A DNA stretch of 17,362 bases from JAGOPB01 sp964606295 (GCA_964606295.1 CAZSFR010000017.1:1-17362); one strand, 5' to 3'. Counted from the stretch's first letter, positions 6,991-14,614 are shown. Numbers and translations are program-made. The notes: generated by a model not told the origin, from the sequence alone.

Positions 6991-7007
6991 GCCCTTCGTT
7001 AGTTCAT

Positions 7008-7090
7008 GCGTCGGTGGTAGAGTGGTCAAATACAACAGACTGTAAATCTGTCGCCTTCGGGCTACGAAGGTTCGAATCCTTCCCGGCGCA
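7008..7090 (+). tRNA. tRNA-Tyr (GTA anticodon)
   Basis: The acceptor stem GCGTCGG pairs with CCGGCGC (one G-U). The anticodon stem-loop CAGA-CTGTAAA-TCTG gives GTA. A long variable arm and the T-arm GAAGG-TTCGAAT-CCTTC are typical of tRNA-Tyr. The discriminator is A and no CCA is encoded. Confidence 0.96.
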
Positions 7091-7092
7091 CA

Positions 7093-7126
7093 AATCAAAA
7101 AACTCCCCGAAGGGAGTTTTTTGATT
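7093..7126. terminator. Bidirectional terminator between tRNA-Tyr and clpB
   Basis: A 15-bp perfect stem (7093-7107/7112-7126) has a CGAA loop, six As on one side and six Ts on the other. It starts 3 nt after tRNA-Tyr and its far arm includes bases of the clpB stop codon (7125-7127), so it can end both transcripts. Confidence 0.88.
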
Positions 7127-9797
7127 ATTCGACTTCAACTTTTTCTTTTTTCCCTTTTACCGCACGAGGCTTTTTGGTTTCAACCAACAGCTCACCATTT
7201 TTCATAACAACATTCACAACATCCTTTTTCCTCACGTCGTTCACGATAATATGTGTTGCGATAGGATTCAAAATCTTCGTCTGAATCAAGCGGTTGAGTG
7301 GTCTTGCTCCGTAGTGTGGGTTATATCCTTCTTTCGCCATGTAATCATATGCTTCAGTTGAAACATGGAGTTCAATTCCTTTGTTGATCAATCTGTCAGC
7401 TACCTTCTTGACGCCAATCTCAACAATCTGACGAATCACAACTGGCGAGAGGACATCGAAGACGACAATCTCATCTACACGGTTCAAAAATTCTGGTCTA
7501 AAGTGGTCCTTGAGTGTGTCCATAACTTTTTCTTTTGTTGCAGTATATTCCTGTTCTTGTGTGTGTGCTGAAAATCCTATCGATTCCATCTTCTGAATAA
7601 ACTGACTTCCCAAGTTAGACGTCATGACAATGATTGCATTTTTGAAGTTCACAACGCGTCCCTTACCGTCAGTGAGTCGTCCGTCGTCAAGCACCTGAAG
7701 AAGTATGTTGAAGACTTCAGGGTGCGCTTTTTCTATCTCGTCGAGCAATATGACTGAGTATGGTCGGTGACGAATAGATTCTGTGAACTGTCCGCTCTCA
7801 TCGTATCCGACGTACCCCGGCGGTGAACCAATCAATTTGGACACGCTGTGTCGCTCCATGTATTCCGACATATCGACACGTATGAGCGCCTTTTCGTCAT
7901 TGAACATGAATTCTGCAAGCGCTTTCGTGAGCTCTGTCTTTCCGACTCCTGTAGGACCGAGGAATATGAACGAGCCGATAGGTTTGTCTGGATCAGAGAT
8001 GCCTGCACGACTACGCCTCACGACACCTGCAATTTTGCTAATGGCTTCATCTTGCCCAATAACTCTTTTCTTGAGCTCGTCCTCGATGCGTACGAGTTTA
8101 CTTCTCTCTCCTTCAAGCATTTTCACGAGTGGAACACCTGTCCATCGAGACACAACTTCCGCAATATCTTCTTCCGTAATTTCTTCTTTGAGAATTCTAC
8201 GAGTCTTCTGCAATTTCTTAAGCTTGCCCATTTTTTGTTCAAGCTCCTTTTCAAGTGTCGGGAGCTGTCCGTAACGAATCTCTGCTGCTCGCCCGAGGTC
8301 AACACGCATCTCTGCATTTTCTGCTTCAAGACGGAGCGACTCTAGCTCTTTTTTTATTTTCGCAATATTACCGAGAATATTTTTTTCATTCTGCCATTTG
8401 AGTTCAAGCTCGCGAGTTGTCTCGCGGAGATTTCCGATTTCTGCCTGAATTTCCTTCACGCGTGCCCGCGTCCCTGCGTCAGCATCTCTTTCGATTTCTT
8501 TGTTCAATGCTTCTTTTTCAATCTCCAGACGCATGATTTTCCTGTGTGCTTCTTCGAGTGCCTGTGGCTTGTTCTCCAATGCTATGCGAAGTGCTGATGA
8601 TGCCTCGTCAATCAGGTCGACTGCTTTATCCGGAAGGTATCTGTTTGTGATGTAACGCGTCGAAAGATTGACCGCTGCCAAAATAGCATCATCAGTGATA
8701 TGAACTCCGTGATAGAGCTCATACTTTTCCTTGAGCCCACGCAAAATCGCAATAGTGTCTTCAGAACTTGGTTCCTCTACAAAAATAGGCTGGAAACGAC
8801 GAGCAAGAGCTGGGTCCTTCTCGATATGTTTTTGATATTCACGAATAGTTGTTGCGCCGATTGCACGGATTTCTCCGCGAGCAAGTGCAGGCTTCAACAT
8901 GTTGGATGCGTCCATTGAACCTTCTGCTGCGCCGGCACCAACCAATGTATGAATCTCATCAATAAAGAGGATTATTTTCCCTTCCGCTTTTTCGATTTCC
9001 TTGATGAGTCCTTTCAATCGCTCTTCAAACTCCCCACGGAATTTGGTCCCTGCGATGAGGAGTCCGAGATCAAGTGAAACGAGTTCCTTATCCTTCAAAC
9101 TTTCAGGTACATCATTGTGTGCAATGCGTTGTGCCAATCCTTCTACGATAGCTGTCTTTCCTGTCCCCGCTTCACCTATCAAAATAGGATTGTTCTTGGT
9201 GCGTCGTGAAAGTATCTGCATCAGGCGCATAATCTCTGCGTCACGACCGATAACAGGGTCGAGTTTGTCTTCCTGTGCGAGTTTGGTCAGATTGCGTGTA
9301 AATTTGTGAAGGTGACGAAATTTCTTGCTCGAACCAGCATCGCTCACATTTTGATTGCGAAGTTCTTGCAAAACTGAAATCGCACCATCCTTGGTAATCT
9401 TGAAGCGAGACATGAGCTCTTTCATTTCCCCTGGTATATCAAGAAGTGCTATGAAGAGATGCTCTGTGGAAACGAAATCATCTTTGAGCGATGAGGCGAC
9501 TTTGACTGAGTTGTCGATAACTTGCGCCAAATCAGGCGTCAGATACATCTGGTATGACGGTGATAGGGTACTCGCGCTTTCAGGAGTTTCAATGTAATCA
9601 ACGAGTGAGTCGGTAAGGAGTATTGTGTCGATCTCCATTTTTTCCAGAATCGAAATCACCATTGATTCTTCTTGAAGAAGTAGCGATGCCAACATATGAA
9701 AACAATTGACGTGGTTTTGTCCACGTTCGATAGCTAGCTCATGCGCCTTCCTAATAGCTTCTTTTGCTTTTGTTGTAAATTTGTTTAGTGGTGGCAT
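7125..9797 (-). CDS. clpB: ATP-dependent disaggregase ClpB
   Basis: ClpB is a hexameric AAA+ chaperone that, with DnaK, pulls proteins out of aggregates. The 890-residue protein has an N domain (about 1-150), NBD1 with Walker A GEAGTGKT (208-215), pore loop GTKFRGEFEER (250-260) and Walker B ILFIDEIHT (276-284). A long coiled-coil middle domain follows (about 408-535), which separates ClpB from ClpA and ClpC. NBD2 has GPTGVGKT (614-621), pore loop GYVGYDESG (661-669), Walker B VILLDEIEKAHPE (682-694) and sensor-2 GARPLNR (830-836). The C-terminal tail is rich in Lys and Glu. The gene is complete, with a promoter about 100 nt upstream and a leader that carries a strong Shine-Dalgarno placed before a tiny frame rather than before clpB itself. 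Confidence 0.98.
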   Translation of the reverse strand: MPPLNKFTTKAKEAIRKAHELAIERGQNHVNCFHMLASLLLQEESMVISILEKMEIDTILLTDSLVDYIETPESASTLSPSYQMYLTPDLAQVIDNSVKVASSLKDDFVSTEHLFIALLDIPGEMKELMSRFKITKDGAISVLQELRNQNVSDAGSSKKFRHLHKFTRNLTKLAQEDKLDPVIGRDAEIMRLMQILSRRTKNNPILIGEAGTGKTAIVEGLAQRIAHNDVPESLKDKELVSLDLGLLIAGTKFRGEFEERLKGLIKEIEKAEGKIILFIDEIHTLVGAGAAEGSMDASNMLKPALARGEIRAIGATTIREYQKHIEKDPALARRFQPIFVEEPSSEDTIAILRGLKEKYELYHGVHITDDAILAAVNLSTRYITNRYLPDKAVDLIDEASSALRIALENKPQALEEAHRKIMRLEIEKEALNKEIERDADAGTRARVKEIQAEIGNLRETTRELELKWQNEKNILGNIAKIKKELESLRLEAENAEMRVDLGRAAEIRYGQLPTLEKELEQKMGKLKKLQKTRRILKEEITEEDIAEVVSRWTGVPLVKMLEGERSKLVRIEDELKKRVIGQDEAISKIAGVVRRSRAGISDPDKPIGSFIFLGPTGVGKTELTKALAEFMFNDEKALIRVDMSEYMERHSVSKLIGSPPGYVGYDESGQFTESIRHRPYSVILLDEIEKAHPEVFNILLQVLDDGRLTDGKGRVVNFKNAIIVMTSNLGSQFIQKMESIGFSAHTQEQEYTATKEKVMDTLKDHFRPEFLNRVDEIVVFDVLSPVVIRQIVEIGVKKVADRLINKGIELHVSTEAYDYMAKEGYNPHYGARPLNRLIQTKILNPIATHIIVNDVRKKDVVNVVMKNGELLVETKKPRAVKGKKEKVEVE

Positions 9798-9813
9798 ATG
9801 TGGTTGTTAGTTG

Positions 9814-9857
9814 TTAGTTTATATGTGGAAGGAATTTCGACAAATGAACTTCCTCCT
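9814..9857 (-). promoter_or_regulatory. clpB leader: strong Shine-Dalgarno, 9-codon frame and small hairpin
   Basis: On the minus strand AGGAGG (9857-9852) is followed, 8 nt later, by TTG opening a 9-codon frame that stops at 9814-9816, 16 nt before the clpB ATG. An overlapping 14-codon ATG frame starts a few bases before the AGGAGG. GGAAGTTC and GAAATTCC can pair (one mismatch) and would hold the 3' end of the Shine-Dalgarno. The clpB ATG itself has no such sequence, only two TAACAAC repeats before it. A leader peptide, standby site or thermosensor is possible; none is shown. Confidence 0.4.
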
Positions 9858-9894
9858 GAGCATCGTGCCCTCTATAACTTATCTTAACGTTCTT

Positions 9895-9923
9895 ATTATA
9901 GCATTTGTGTCAAAAGTTGACAA
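9895..9923 (-). promoter_or_regulatory. clpB promoter with repeated TTTGxCA heptads at -35
   Basis: On the minus strand TTGTCA (9923-9918), 17 bp, then TATAAT (9900-9895), with TGC before the -10. Overlapping the -35, TTTGTCA and TTTGACA stand in direct orientation 3 nt apart (9924-9908). The same bases form a dyad, TGTCAA-AAG-TTGACA (9908-9922). Spacing and sequence recall the CtsR box (TTTGACC-N3-TTTGACC) of Firmicutes heat-shock genes, matching 11 of 14 positions. Confidence 0.65.
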
Positions 9924-9962
9924 AATGTATAAATGATTATAGAAATAAGAAAAATAATAGGT

Positions 9963-10292
9963 ATGAAAAATGAAAAAATTGTCTATGAAACAGTTGATAC
10001 GTTGACTGTATTTCTGGACAAACAAAATGTTCTTTTCAAAAAGATCAAAGAAGACGGGAATGAATGCTCAAAAAAATCAGCGGTCATAAACGGTATTCTA
10101 AAAAAGCTATATCAATACTTTGACCAAGCTGATTACAGTAAATTTCGAAAATACATTAAAAATATTTACCTCGAAATTTATCTTACGTCCTACGGAGAAT
10201 TCTACTCCGAAAAAATAGACATGGACACGGAATTTGCAACAAAGTTTGACGAATTCTGCAATCTTACAAAGAAATATTTGATAAAAGAATAA
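9963..10292 (+). CDS. Small helical protein of unknown function
   Basis: From the ATG at 9963 the protein has 109 residues, rich in Lys, Glu, Tyr and Phe, with predicted long helices and no membrane segment or signal peptide. I recognise no family. A start at 9933 would add ten residues, but that ATG overlaps a likely -10 (TATAAA, 9928-9933), so the second ATG is better. The gene is divergent from clpB and its promoter region overlaps the clpB -35. A good terminator follows at 10307. Reading frame length, composition and terminator support a real gene. Confidence 0.65.
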   Translation: MKNEKIVYETVDTLTVFLDKQNVLFKKIKEDGNECSKKSAVINGILKKLYQYFDQADYSKFRKYIKNIYLEIYLTSYGEFYSEKIDMDTEFATKFDEFCNLTKKYLIKE

Positions 10293-10306
10293 ATTATTAT
10301 ATCAAT

Positions 10307-10332
10307 CGCAGATTCTCCTCTGCGGTTTTTTA
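10307..10332 (+). terminator. Rho-independent terminator
   Basis: CGCAGA (10307-10312) pairs with TCTGCG (10319-10324) around TTCTCC, followed by G and six Ts. The T-run reaches into the stop codon of the convergent cysteine desulfurase gene. Confidence 0.8.
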
Positions 10333-11562
10333 TTTCTTTACATTTTTATATTTTTCAAATATTTCACCGAGTGCTCTGACTGCTCGCTCTATATCCTTTT
10401 TCGTCGTCCATCTGCCGAGTGACAGTCGAACGCTACCCGACTCGCTAGGAAGTTCTAGTCCGAGTGCTCGTACGACGTGAGACTCATCTGGAGAATCTGA
10501 TTTGCATGCGCTTTTCGATGACACAGCAATTCCCTTCGCATCAAGCTCGATGACCAAAAGCTCGCTTTGCCATGCAGGAAACGCAATATTGATAATTCCT
10601 GGGACAGAATTCTCGGGATCGCCGAGTAGCACAGATTCTACCTTGTACATATTTGCTATCTTTTGAAGTTCGGTCAAAAAATATTCCTTTAGCACTTCTA
10701 ATCTTTGCGTCTCACTATTTCTCTCCCTTTCAACAAATTCGAAGGCAGTTGCGAAATCCAGTACCGCTTGGACATTTTCTGTACCTGGGCGGAGCCCGTA
10801 CTCTTGTGAACCACCGTGCAAAGTTGCTTCGATTGGTGTTCCTCGTCTGACAAAAAGTACACCTGTGCCTGCGCCTGCATATATCTTTGAACCATTCAGT
10901 ACCAAAAGATCTGGGTGAAGCTTTTCAACACTGATAGGAAGGTATTTCGGCGCCTGACATGCGTCGACGAGCAACAAGGGATATCCGCGAAAGTCGCTAG
11001 TCGTTAGTCTCAAGTTACTATTTTTTTTGAAATCACGGATCGCTTTTGCTATCTCTTCGACGGGTTGCACTGTACCTATCTCATTATTCACATACATGAC
11101 CGCAATGAGTATGGTCTCGCCCCGCAACAATTCCTTCAATGCTTTCGAATCCACTATTCCTGCATTATCAACTTTAAGATAGGATACATCTGCTTTGCCT
11201 GTTTTCTCCAACCAAATGGCAGTTTCAATTATCGCAGAGTGTTCAATCGCACTGACTATCACATGAGGCTTTCCATTTCCCTTCCAAGTCTGTATCACAC
11301 CGAGAATAGCAAGGTTGTCACTTTCCGTTCCTCCACTTGTGAAAATTATCTCATCTTTGTGTCCCCCAATAACACGCGAAACTCTTTCACGTGCATTTTC
11401 GAGGAGTAGTTTCATCTGTACACCTTCTTTGTGGTATGCGCTTGGATTGCCGTCTATACATACTTTTTTTGCACGGGAAAAAAGCGCTTCATCTCGAGGC
11501 GTATATGACGCATAATCCAGATAGACTCTTTTTTGATTTTGTTTTCGATAATTCCAAATCAT
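10330..11562 (-). CDS. Cysteine desulfurase, NifS/IscS family
   Basis: This PLP enzyme takes sulfur from cysteine as a persulfide for Fe-S clusters or tRNA thiolation. The 410-residue protein has VYLDYASYTP (13-22), GNPSAYHKEG (38-47), FTSGGTESDN (74-83), EHSA with the PLP-stacking His108 (107-110), NNEIGTVQP (159-167), VDACQA with Asp200 (199-204), NGSKIYAGAGTG with PLP Lys226 (223-234), GGSQEYGLRPGTEN (250-263) and KSACKSD with catalytic Cys353 (350-356). Serine replaces the usual histidine before the PLP lysine, and 181-196 looks like an insertion. No scaffold gene lies nearby, so the sulfur acceptor is not shown. It diverges from the DUF4446 gene with overlapping -10 boxes. Confidence 0.95.
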   Translation of the reverse strand: MIWNYRKQNQKRVYLDYASYTPRDEALFSRAKKVCIDGNPSAYHKEGVQMKLLLENARERVSRVIGGHKDEIIFTSGGTESDNLAILGVIQTWKGNGKPHVIVSAIEHSAIIETAIWLEKTGKADVSYLKVDNAGIVDSKALKELLRGETILIAVMYVNNEIGTVQPVEEIAKAIRDFKKNSNLRLTTSDFRGYPLLLVDACQAPKYLPISVEKLHPDLLVLNGSKIYAGAGTGVLFVRRGTPIEATLHGGSQEYGLRPGTENVQAVLDFATAFEFVERERNSETQRLEVLKEYFLTELQKIANMYKVESVLLGDPENSVPGIINIAFPAWQSELLVIELDAKGIAVSSKSACKSDSPDESHVVRALGLELPSESGSVRLSLGRWTTKKDIERAVRALGEIFEKYKNVKK

Positions 11563-11565
11563 AAG

Positions 11566-11594
11566 TTCACAAAAACACGAATGTAGTATATACT
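11566..11594 (+). promoter_or_regulatory. Promoter of the DUF4446-infB-rbfA operon, sharing its -10 with the opposite strand
   Basis: TTCACA (11566-11571), 17 bp, then TATACT (11589-11594), 10 nt before the ATG at 11605. The -10 belongs to the 10-bp palindrome AGTATATACT (11585-11594), which gives TATACT on the minus strand as well (11590-11585), suitably placed for the cysteine desulfurase 22 nt away. The two promoters cannot easily be occupied at once. Confidence 0.6.
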
Positions 11595-11604
11595 CTCCAT
11601 CTGT

Positions 11605-12066
11605 ATGGATACAACACTGCTGATTATATACACTTTACTCGGCATTTCGCTCATTTTGAACATTATCCTTTTTGTATGGATGATGCAAACCGAAAAGCGT
11701 TTGCGGAGGTTTTTCCAAGGCAAAAAGGGTGCCGACCTCGAAGACTCTTTTGAGGCACTTGATGTACGACTTGGCACTCTCGAGAAAACGACTTCGAAAC
11801 ATACACAGGTTCTAGAAAATCACGATTCTCGGATAAAGCGAGCGGTCAAAAGTATTCCACTTTCTCGTTTCAACCCATTTCCTGATGTTGGAGGAAAGCA
11901 GAGTTTTGCAATGTCTCTCGTTGATGAAGAAGGTTCGGGAGTCATCGTATCGTCGCTATATGCACGAGACCGCGTCAGTATTTTTGCAAAGAGTATCAAG
12001 AATGGCAAAAGTGAACAGGAATTATCCGAAGAAGAGCGCGAGATTCTCAGCACTAGTTTAAAATAA
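11605..12066 (+). CDS. DUF4446 family protein, single membrane span
   Basis: The 153-residue protein has an N-terminal membrane span (about 5-27), then a charged linker with coiled-coil character (LEDSFEALDVRLGTLEKTTSKHTQVLENHDSRI, about 45-77), then RFNPFPDVGGKQSFAMSLVDEEGSGVIVSSLYARD and FAKSIKNGKSEQELSEEE. The FxDVGGxxSFA...GVVxxS and KxGKSExxLSEEE patterns are those of DUF4446. No biochemical role is known to me; family members are membrane-anchored with the conserved part in the cytoplasm. It leads an operon with infB (11 nt gap) and rbfA. Confidence 0.88.
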   Translation: MDTTLLIIYTLLGISLILNIILFVWMMQTEKRLRRFFQGKKGADLEDSFEALDVRLGTLEKTTSKHTQVLENHDSRIKRAVKSIPLSRFNPFPDVGGKQSFAMSLVDEEGSGVIVSSLYARDRVSIFAKSIKNGKSEQELSEEEREILSTSLK

Positions 12067-12077
12067 AAGAAAATAAG

Positions 12078-13580
12078 ATGACACATCATAAAGAAAAAAT
12101 TGAAGAAAGACCGCCAGTTGTAGCAGTCATGGGGCACGTGGATCATGGCAAATCCACTCTTTTGGATTATATCCGAAAGACAAATGTCGTTGATGGCGAA
12201 GCCGGTGGTATCACACAGAGAATTTCTGCGTACGAAGTGAAACACAAAGACGAGAAGGGTAAGGAACACACAATCACATTCCTCGACACACCAGGACACG
12301 AAGCCTTCTCTGGTATGCGTGAACGTGGCGCATTAGTCGCCGACATAGCTATACTCATCGTCTCCGCTGAAGACGGCGTAAAAGCGCAGACAAAAGAAGC
12401 TCTAGAGACAATACTCCGAAACAAGGTCCCTTATGTTGTCGCCATCAACAAGATAGACAAACCAGGAGCAAATGTGGAAAAAGTAAAATCTGAACTTGTA
12501 GAAAACGGTGTTTACCTCGAGGGTTGGGGTGGGCAAATTTCGTTTGCTGAAATATCTGCAAAATCTGGTGTCGGTATTGATTCCCTTCTCGACACTATTT
12601 TGCTCACAGCGGAACTTGCAGAATTCAAAGGCGACCGAGCAAAGCTTGCGACTGGCTACGTCATCGAGTCAACGCTCGATTCAAAACGTGGCAACAGCGC
12701 GACACTTATCGTCAAAGACGGCACAGTGAAAAATGGTGAATTCATTGTGGCTGGTGAAGCTATGACGACGACACGTATTATCGAAGACTTTACAGGCAAG
12801 ATGATCAAATCTGCGAGCTTCTCTTCCCCTATACGCATCGTGGGCTTCGACAAGGCACCAAAAGCAGGTGATGCGTTCCACGTTTTTGCAACGAAAAAAG
12901 AAGCAGAAGTGTGTGTCAAAGACACATGTGCAGTCAAAGTGAAGTCTGATACACCTTTTAGTGTCGGAGAGAATACCAAAGTCATCCCGCTTATCATCAA
13001 AGCCGAATCGATTGGTACAGCGGAAGCAGTTGAGAAAGAAATAAGGAAAATAAGTGTCGAGGGTGCCCAATTCAAAATTCTCTCCCTATCATCGGGAACT
13101 ATCGGCGAAGCAGACGTGAAGCTTGCGGGAAGTGACAGCGAGAGCATCATCGTCGGATTCAGCGTCAAAACAGACAACTCTGCGCGAGACATCGCGGATC
13201 AAATGAAAGTACAGATAGCGACATTCGATATTATTTACAAACTTACAGACTTCCTCAAAGAAGAGATAGACCGCCGACGTTTCCGCAAGGAAGTTGCGGA
13301 GAGTCTCGGTAAGCTCAAAGTCTTCCGAACGTTCAGCCAGACAAAAGAACGACAAGTTATCGGAGGTAAAGTAACAGAAGGACAGTTTGAAAACAATATA
13401 CAGGTCGTCATCTTACGCCGAGATTTTGAAATCGGAAAAGGAAAAATAGTTGGCTTGCAGAAAGTAAAAACACCCGTAACTCACGTTGAAGAAGGAGCAG
13501 AGTGCGGTGTCCTTGTCGAAACGAAAATTGAGATAGCCACAGGTGATGTCTTGGAAGCATTCAAAATGGTCATCAAATAA
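12078..13580 (+). CDS. infB: Translation initiation factor IF-2, short form
   Basis: IF-2 is the GTPase that places initiator tRNA on the 30S subunit and promotes subunit joining. The 500 residues begin nearly at the G domain: G1 GHVDHGKS (19-26), switch 1 GGITQRI (43-49), G3 DTPGHE (70-75), G4 NKID (124-127) and G5 SAKSG (160-164). Domains II and III follow, and then the C-terminal fMet-tRNA-binding domain (REVIGG-type segment RQVIGGKVTEGQF, then ECGVLVETKIEIATGDVLEAF). The whole N-terminal extension of the E. coli protein (890 residues) is absent. The stop lies 2 nt before rbfA. No Shine-Dalgarno is seen; an A-rich stretch precedes the ATG. Confidence 0.98.
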   Translation: MTHHKEKIEERPPVVAVMGHVDHGKSTLLDYIRKTNVVDGEAGGITQRISAYEVKHKDEKGKEHTITFLDTPGHEAFSGMRERGALVADIAILIVSAEDGVKAQTKEALETILRNKVPYVVAINKIDKPGANVEKVKSELVENGVYLEGWGGQISFAEISAKSGVGIDSLLDTILLTAELAEFKGDRAKLATGYVIESTLDSKRGNSATLIVKDGTVKNGEFIVAGEAMTTTRIIEDFTGKMIKSASFSSPIRIVGFDKAPKAGDAFHVFATKKEAEVCVKDTCAVKVKSDTPFSVGENTKVIPLIIKAESIGTAEAVEKEIRKISVEGAQFKILSLSSGTIGEADVKLAGSDSESIIVGFSVKTDNSARDIADQMKVQIATFDIIYKLTDFLKEEIDRRRFRKEVAESLGKLKVFRTFSQTKERQVIGGKVTEGQFENNIQVVILRRDFEIGKGKIVGLQKVKTPVTHVEEGAECGVLVETKIEIATGDVLEAFKMVIK

Positions 13581-13582
13581 AT

Positions 13583-13906
13583 ATGAACGATAGACAGGAA
13601 AAAATAGGTAAAATGGTACGAGCGCTCAGTGCAGAATATATCGCGCGCGAAACCAACAGCACCAACCTAATTACTGTGACACATACCGAAGTCTCTCCTG
13701 ATGCAAAATATGGCAAAATATTTATCACTGTGTTGCCTGAAAAGGACGAAGAAGCTGTAATCGAGTTTCTGAAGCGAAAGCGCAAAGATCTCCACCAGTA
13801 TCTCAAGAAGAACATGCGTACTCGCCCCATCCCCTTCGTTGATATTCTCATCGATGCCGGCGAAAAACACCGTCAGCGTATTGACGAGTTATCTGTCGGA
13901 CTTTAA
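13583..13906 (+). CDS. rbfA: Ribosome-binding factor A
   Basis: RbfA is a small KH-fold protein that helps mature the 5' end of 16S rRNA in the 30S subunit. The 107 residues have the family layout: N-terminal helix (QEKIGKMVRALSAEYIARE), LITVTHTEVSPDAKYGKIFITVLP (28-51) with the conserved VSPD, a helix with LKRKRKDLHQYLKKNMRTRPIPFVDILID (63-91) and an ending with RIDELS. It follows infB by 2 nt, the order known from many bacteria. The stop codon lies within the left arm of the terminator. Confidence 0.93.
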   Translation: MNDRQEKIGKMVRALSAEYIARETNSTNLITVTHTEVSPDAKYGKIFITVLPEKDEEAVIEFLKRKRKDLHQYLKKNMRTRPIPFVDILIDAGEKHRQRIDELSVGL

Positions 13907-13943
13907 AAAACACACAAATTTCTTTGTGTGTTTTTTAAAGTCC
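13898..13943. terminator. 21-bp perfect terminator hairpin overlapping the rbfA stop
   Basis: Arms 13898-13918 and 13923-13943 are perfect complements around TTTC. Six As in the left arm and six Ts in the right arm allow termination in both directions. The last two rbfA codons and its TAA are the first nine bases of the stem. Confidence 0.85.
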
Positions 13944-14030
13944 GTGGGCTAGAAAGTGCCCTAGATTACCGTCGCGGGTAAGTTTCAATTTCGCTTCGCT
14001 CAATAAGAAAACTTCTTTCTCGTCCTATCT

Positions 14031-14052
14031 GCACGCAAAGAAGTTTGCGTGC
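14031..14052. other. 9-bp hairpin downstream of tRNA-Leu(UAG)
   Basis: GCACGCAAA and TTTGCGTGC pair around GAAG, starting 17 nt past the tRNA-Leu(UAG) 3' end (minus strand). No T-run follows, so it may be a processing or weak termination element. Confidence 0.35.
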
Positions 14053-14068
14053 TCTTGCAAAATATTTG

Positions 14069-14150
14069 TGGGCAAGAAGGGACTCGAACCCTTAAGCCTT
14101 GCGGCACTAGTTCCTAAGACTAGCGCGTATACCAATTCCGCCACTTGCCC
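14069..14150 (-). tRNA. tRNA-Leu (TAG anticodon)
   Basis: The acceptor stem GGGCAAG pairs with CTTGCCC. The anticodon stem-loop CTAGT-CTTAGGA-ACTAG gives TAG. The long variable arm (TGCCGCAAGGCTT region) and T-arm AAGGG-TTCGAGT-CCCTT fit a class II leucine tRNA. The discriminator is A and no CCA is encoded. No clear promoter of its own is visible; it may be transcribed with tRNA-Lys upstream. Confidence 0.95.
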
Positions 14151-14158
14151 ATTTTTAA

Positions 14159-14178
14159 CAATTTTGAATTCAAAATTG
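14159..14178. repeat. 20-bp perfect palindrome upstream of tRNA-Leu(UAG)
   Basis: The half-site CAATTTTGAA is followed directly by its complement, with no spacer. The spacer between tRNA-Leu and tRNA-Lys (14151-14307) also holds a 6-bp hairpin GACCAT/ATGGTC (14200-14214) and a 7-bp hairpin GAATGCG/CGCATTC near 14271-14289, and no gene. Confidence 0.6.
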
Positions 14179-14307
14179 CGATGTCCCAAAAGCAGGTTCG
14201 ACCATTACATGGTCACTACCCCAATTGTATTTTTGAAACAAAAATCTCAATAGGGTTTCGAATCCTGCACGAATGCGCCCCACGCATTCTCGGTGCGGCA
14301 CTCCGTG

Positions 14308-14380
14308 TCCCCCCGGCAGGATTCGAACCTGCGACCGTTTGCTTAAGAGGCAACTGCTCTACCAACTGAGCTACGAGGGG
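14308..14380 (-). tRNA. tRNA-Lys (CTT anticodon)
   Basis: The acceptor stem CCCCTCG pairs with CGGGGGG (one G-U). The D-arm is GCTC-AGTTGGTA-GAGC, the anticodon loop CTCTTAA gives CTT and the T-arm is GCAGG-TTCGAAT-CCTGC. The top pair of the anticodon stem (27-43) is a G-A mismatch. The discriminator is A and no CCA is encoded. A TATAAT on the minus strand at 14418-14423 lies 37 nt upstream. Confidence 0.94.
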
Positions 14381-14417
14381 AAATCTACCGTTTTTATCTG
14401 TTATGAAAAACGCGTTC

Positions 14418-14423
14418 ATTATA
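14418..14423 (-). promoter_or_regulatory. Promoter -10 of the tRNA-Lys (and perhaps tRNA-Leu) transcript
   Basis: A perfect TATAAT on the minus strand, with a partial -35 (TTGCAC) 16 bp further upstream. Confidence 0.5.
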
Positions 14424-14454
14424 GCGTACAGAGGCGATTGTGCAAAGGTATTTA

Positions 14455-14483
14455 TTGAGAAAAGTGTATTATTTTGCTATAGT
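14455..14483 (+). promoter_or_regulatory. tRNA-Cys promoter
   Basis: TTGAGA (14455-14460), 17 bp, then TATAGT (14478-14483) preceded by TGC. The predicted start is about 13 nt before the tRNA. Confidence 0.7.
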
Positions 14484-14502
14484 GTGGTGGCTTTTTAGAA
14501 TT

Positions 14503-14575
14503 GACGCAGTGGCGAAGTGGTTAACGCGGCGGTCTGCAAAACCGCTATGCGCCGGTTCAACTCCGGCCTGCGTCT
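14503..14575 (+). tRNA. tRNA-Cys (GCA anticodon)
   Basis: The acceptor stem GACGCAG pairs with CTGCGTC. The anticodon stem-loop CGGT-CTGCAAA-ACCG gives GCA. The T-arm is GCCGG-TTCAACT-CCGGC and the discriminator is T, as usual for tRNA-Cys. No CCA is encoded. Confidence 0.96.
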
Positions 14576-14614
14576 CAATAGTGAAAGTCTGCTGTTTGCA
14601 TGTGTCTACCGTAA

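Noticed and set aside
14245..14270. Possible extra tRNA (T-arm-like GTTTCGAATCCTGC)
   Set aside because: No matching acceptor, D or anticodon arm can be built around it, and the T-stem itself does not pair.
14068..14458. Short frames across the tRNA cluster
   Set aside because: They translate tRNA sequence and share its typical false peptides; no coding evidence.
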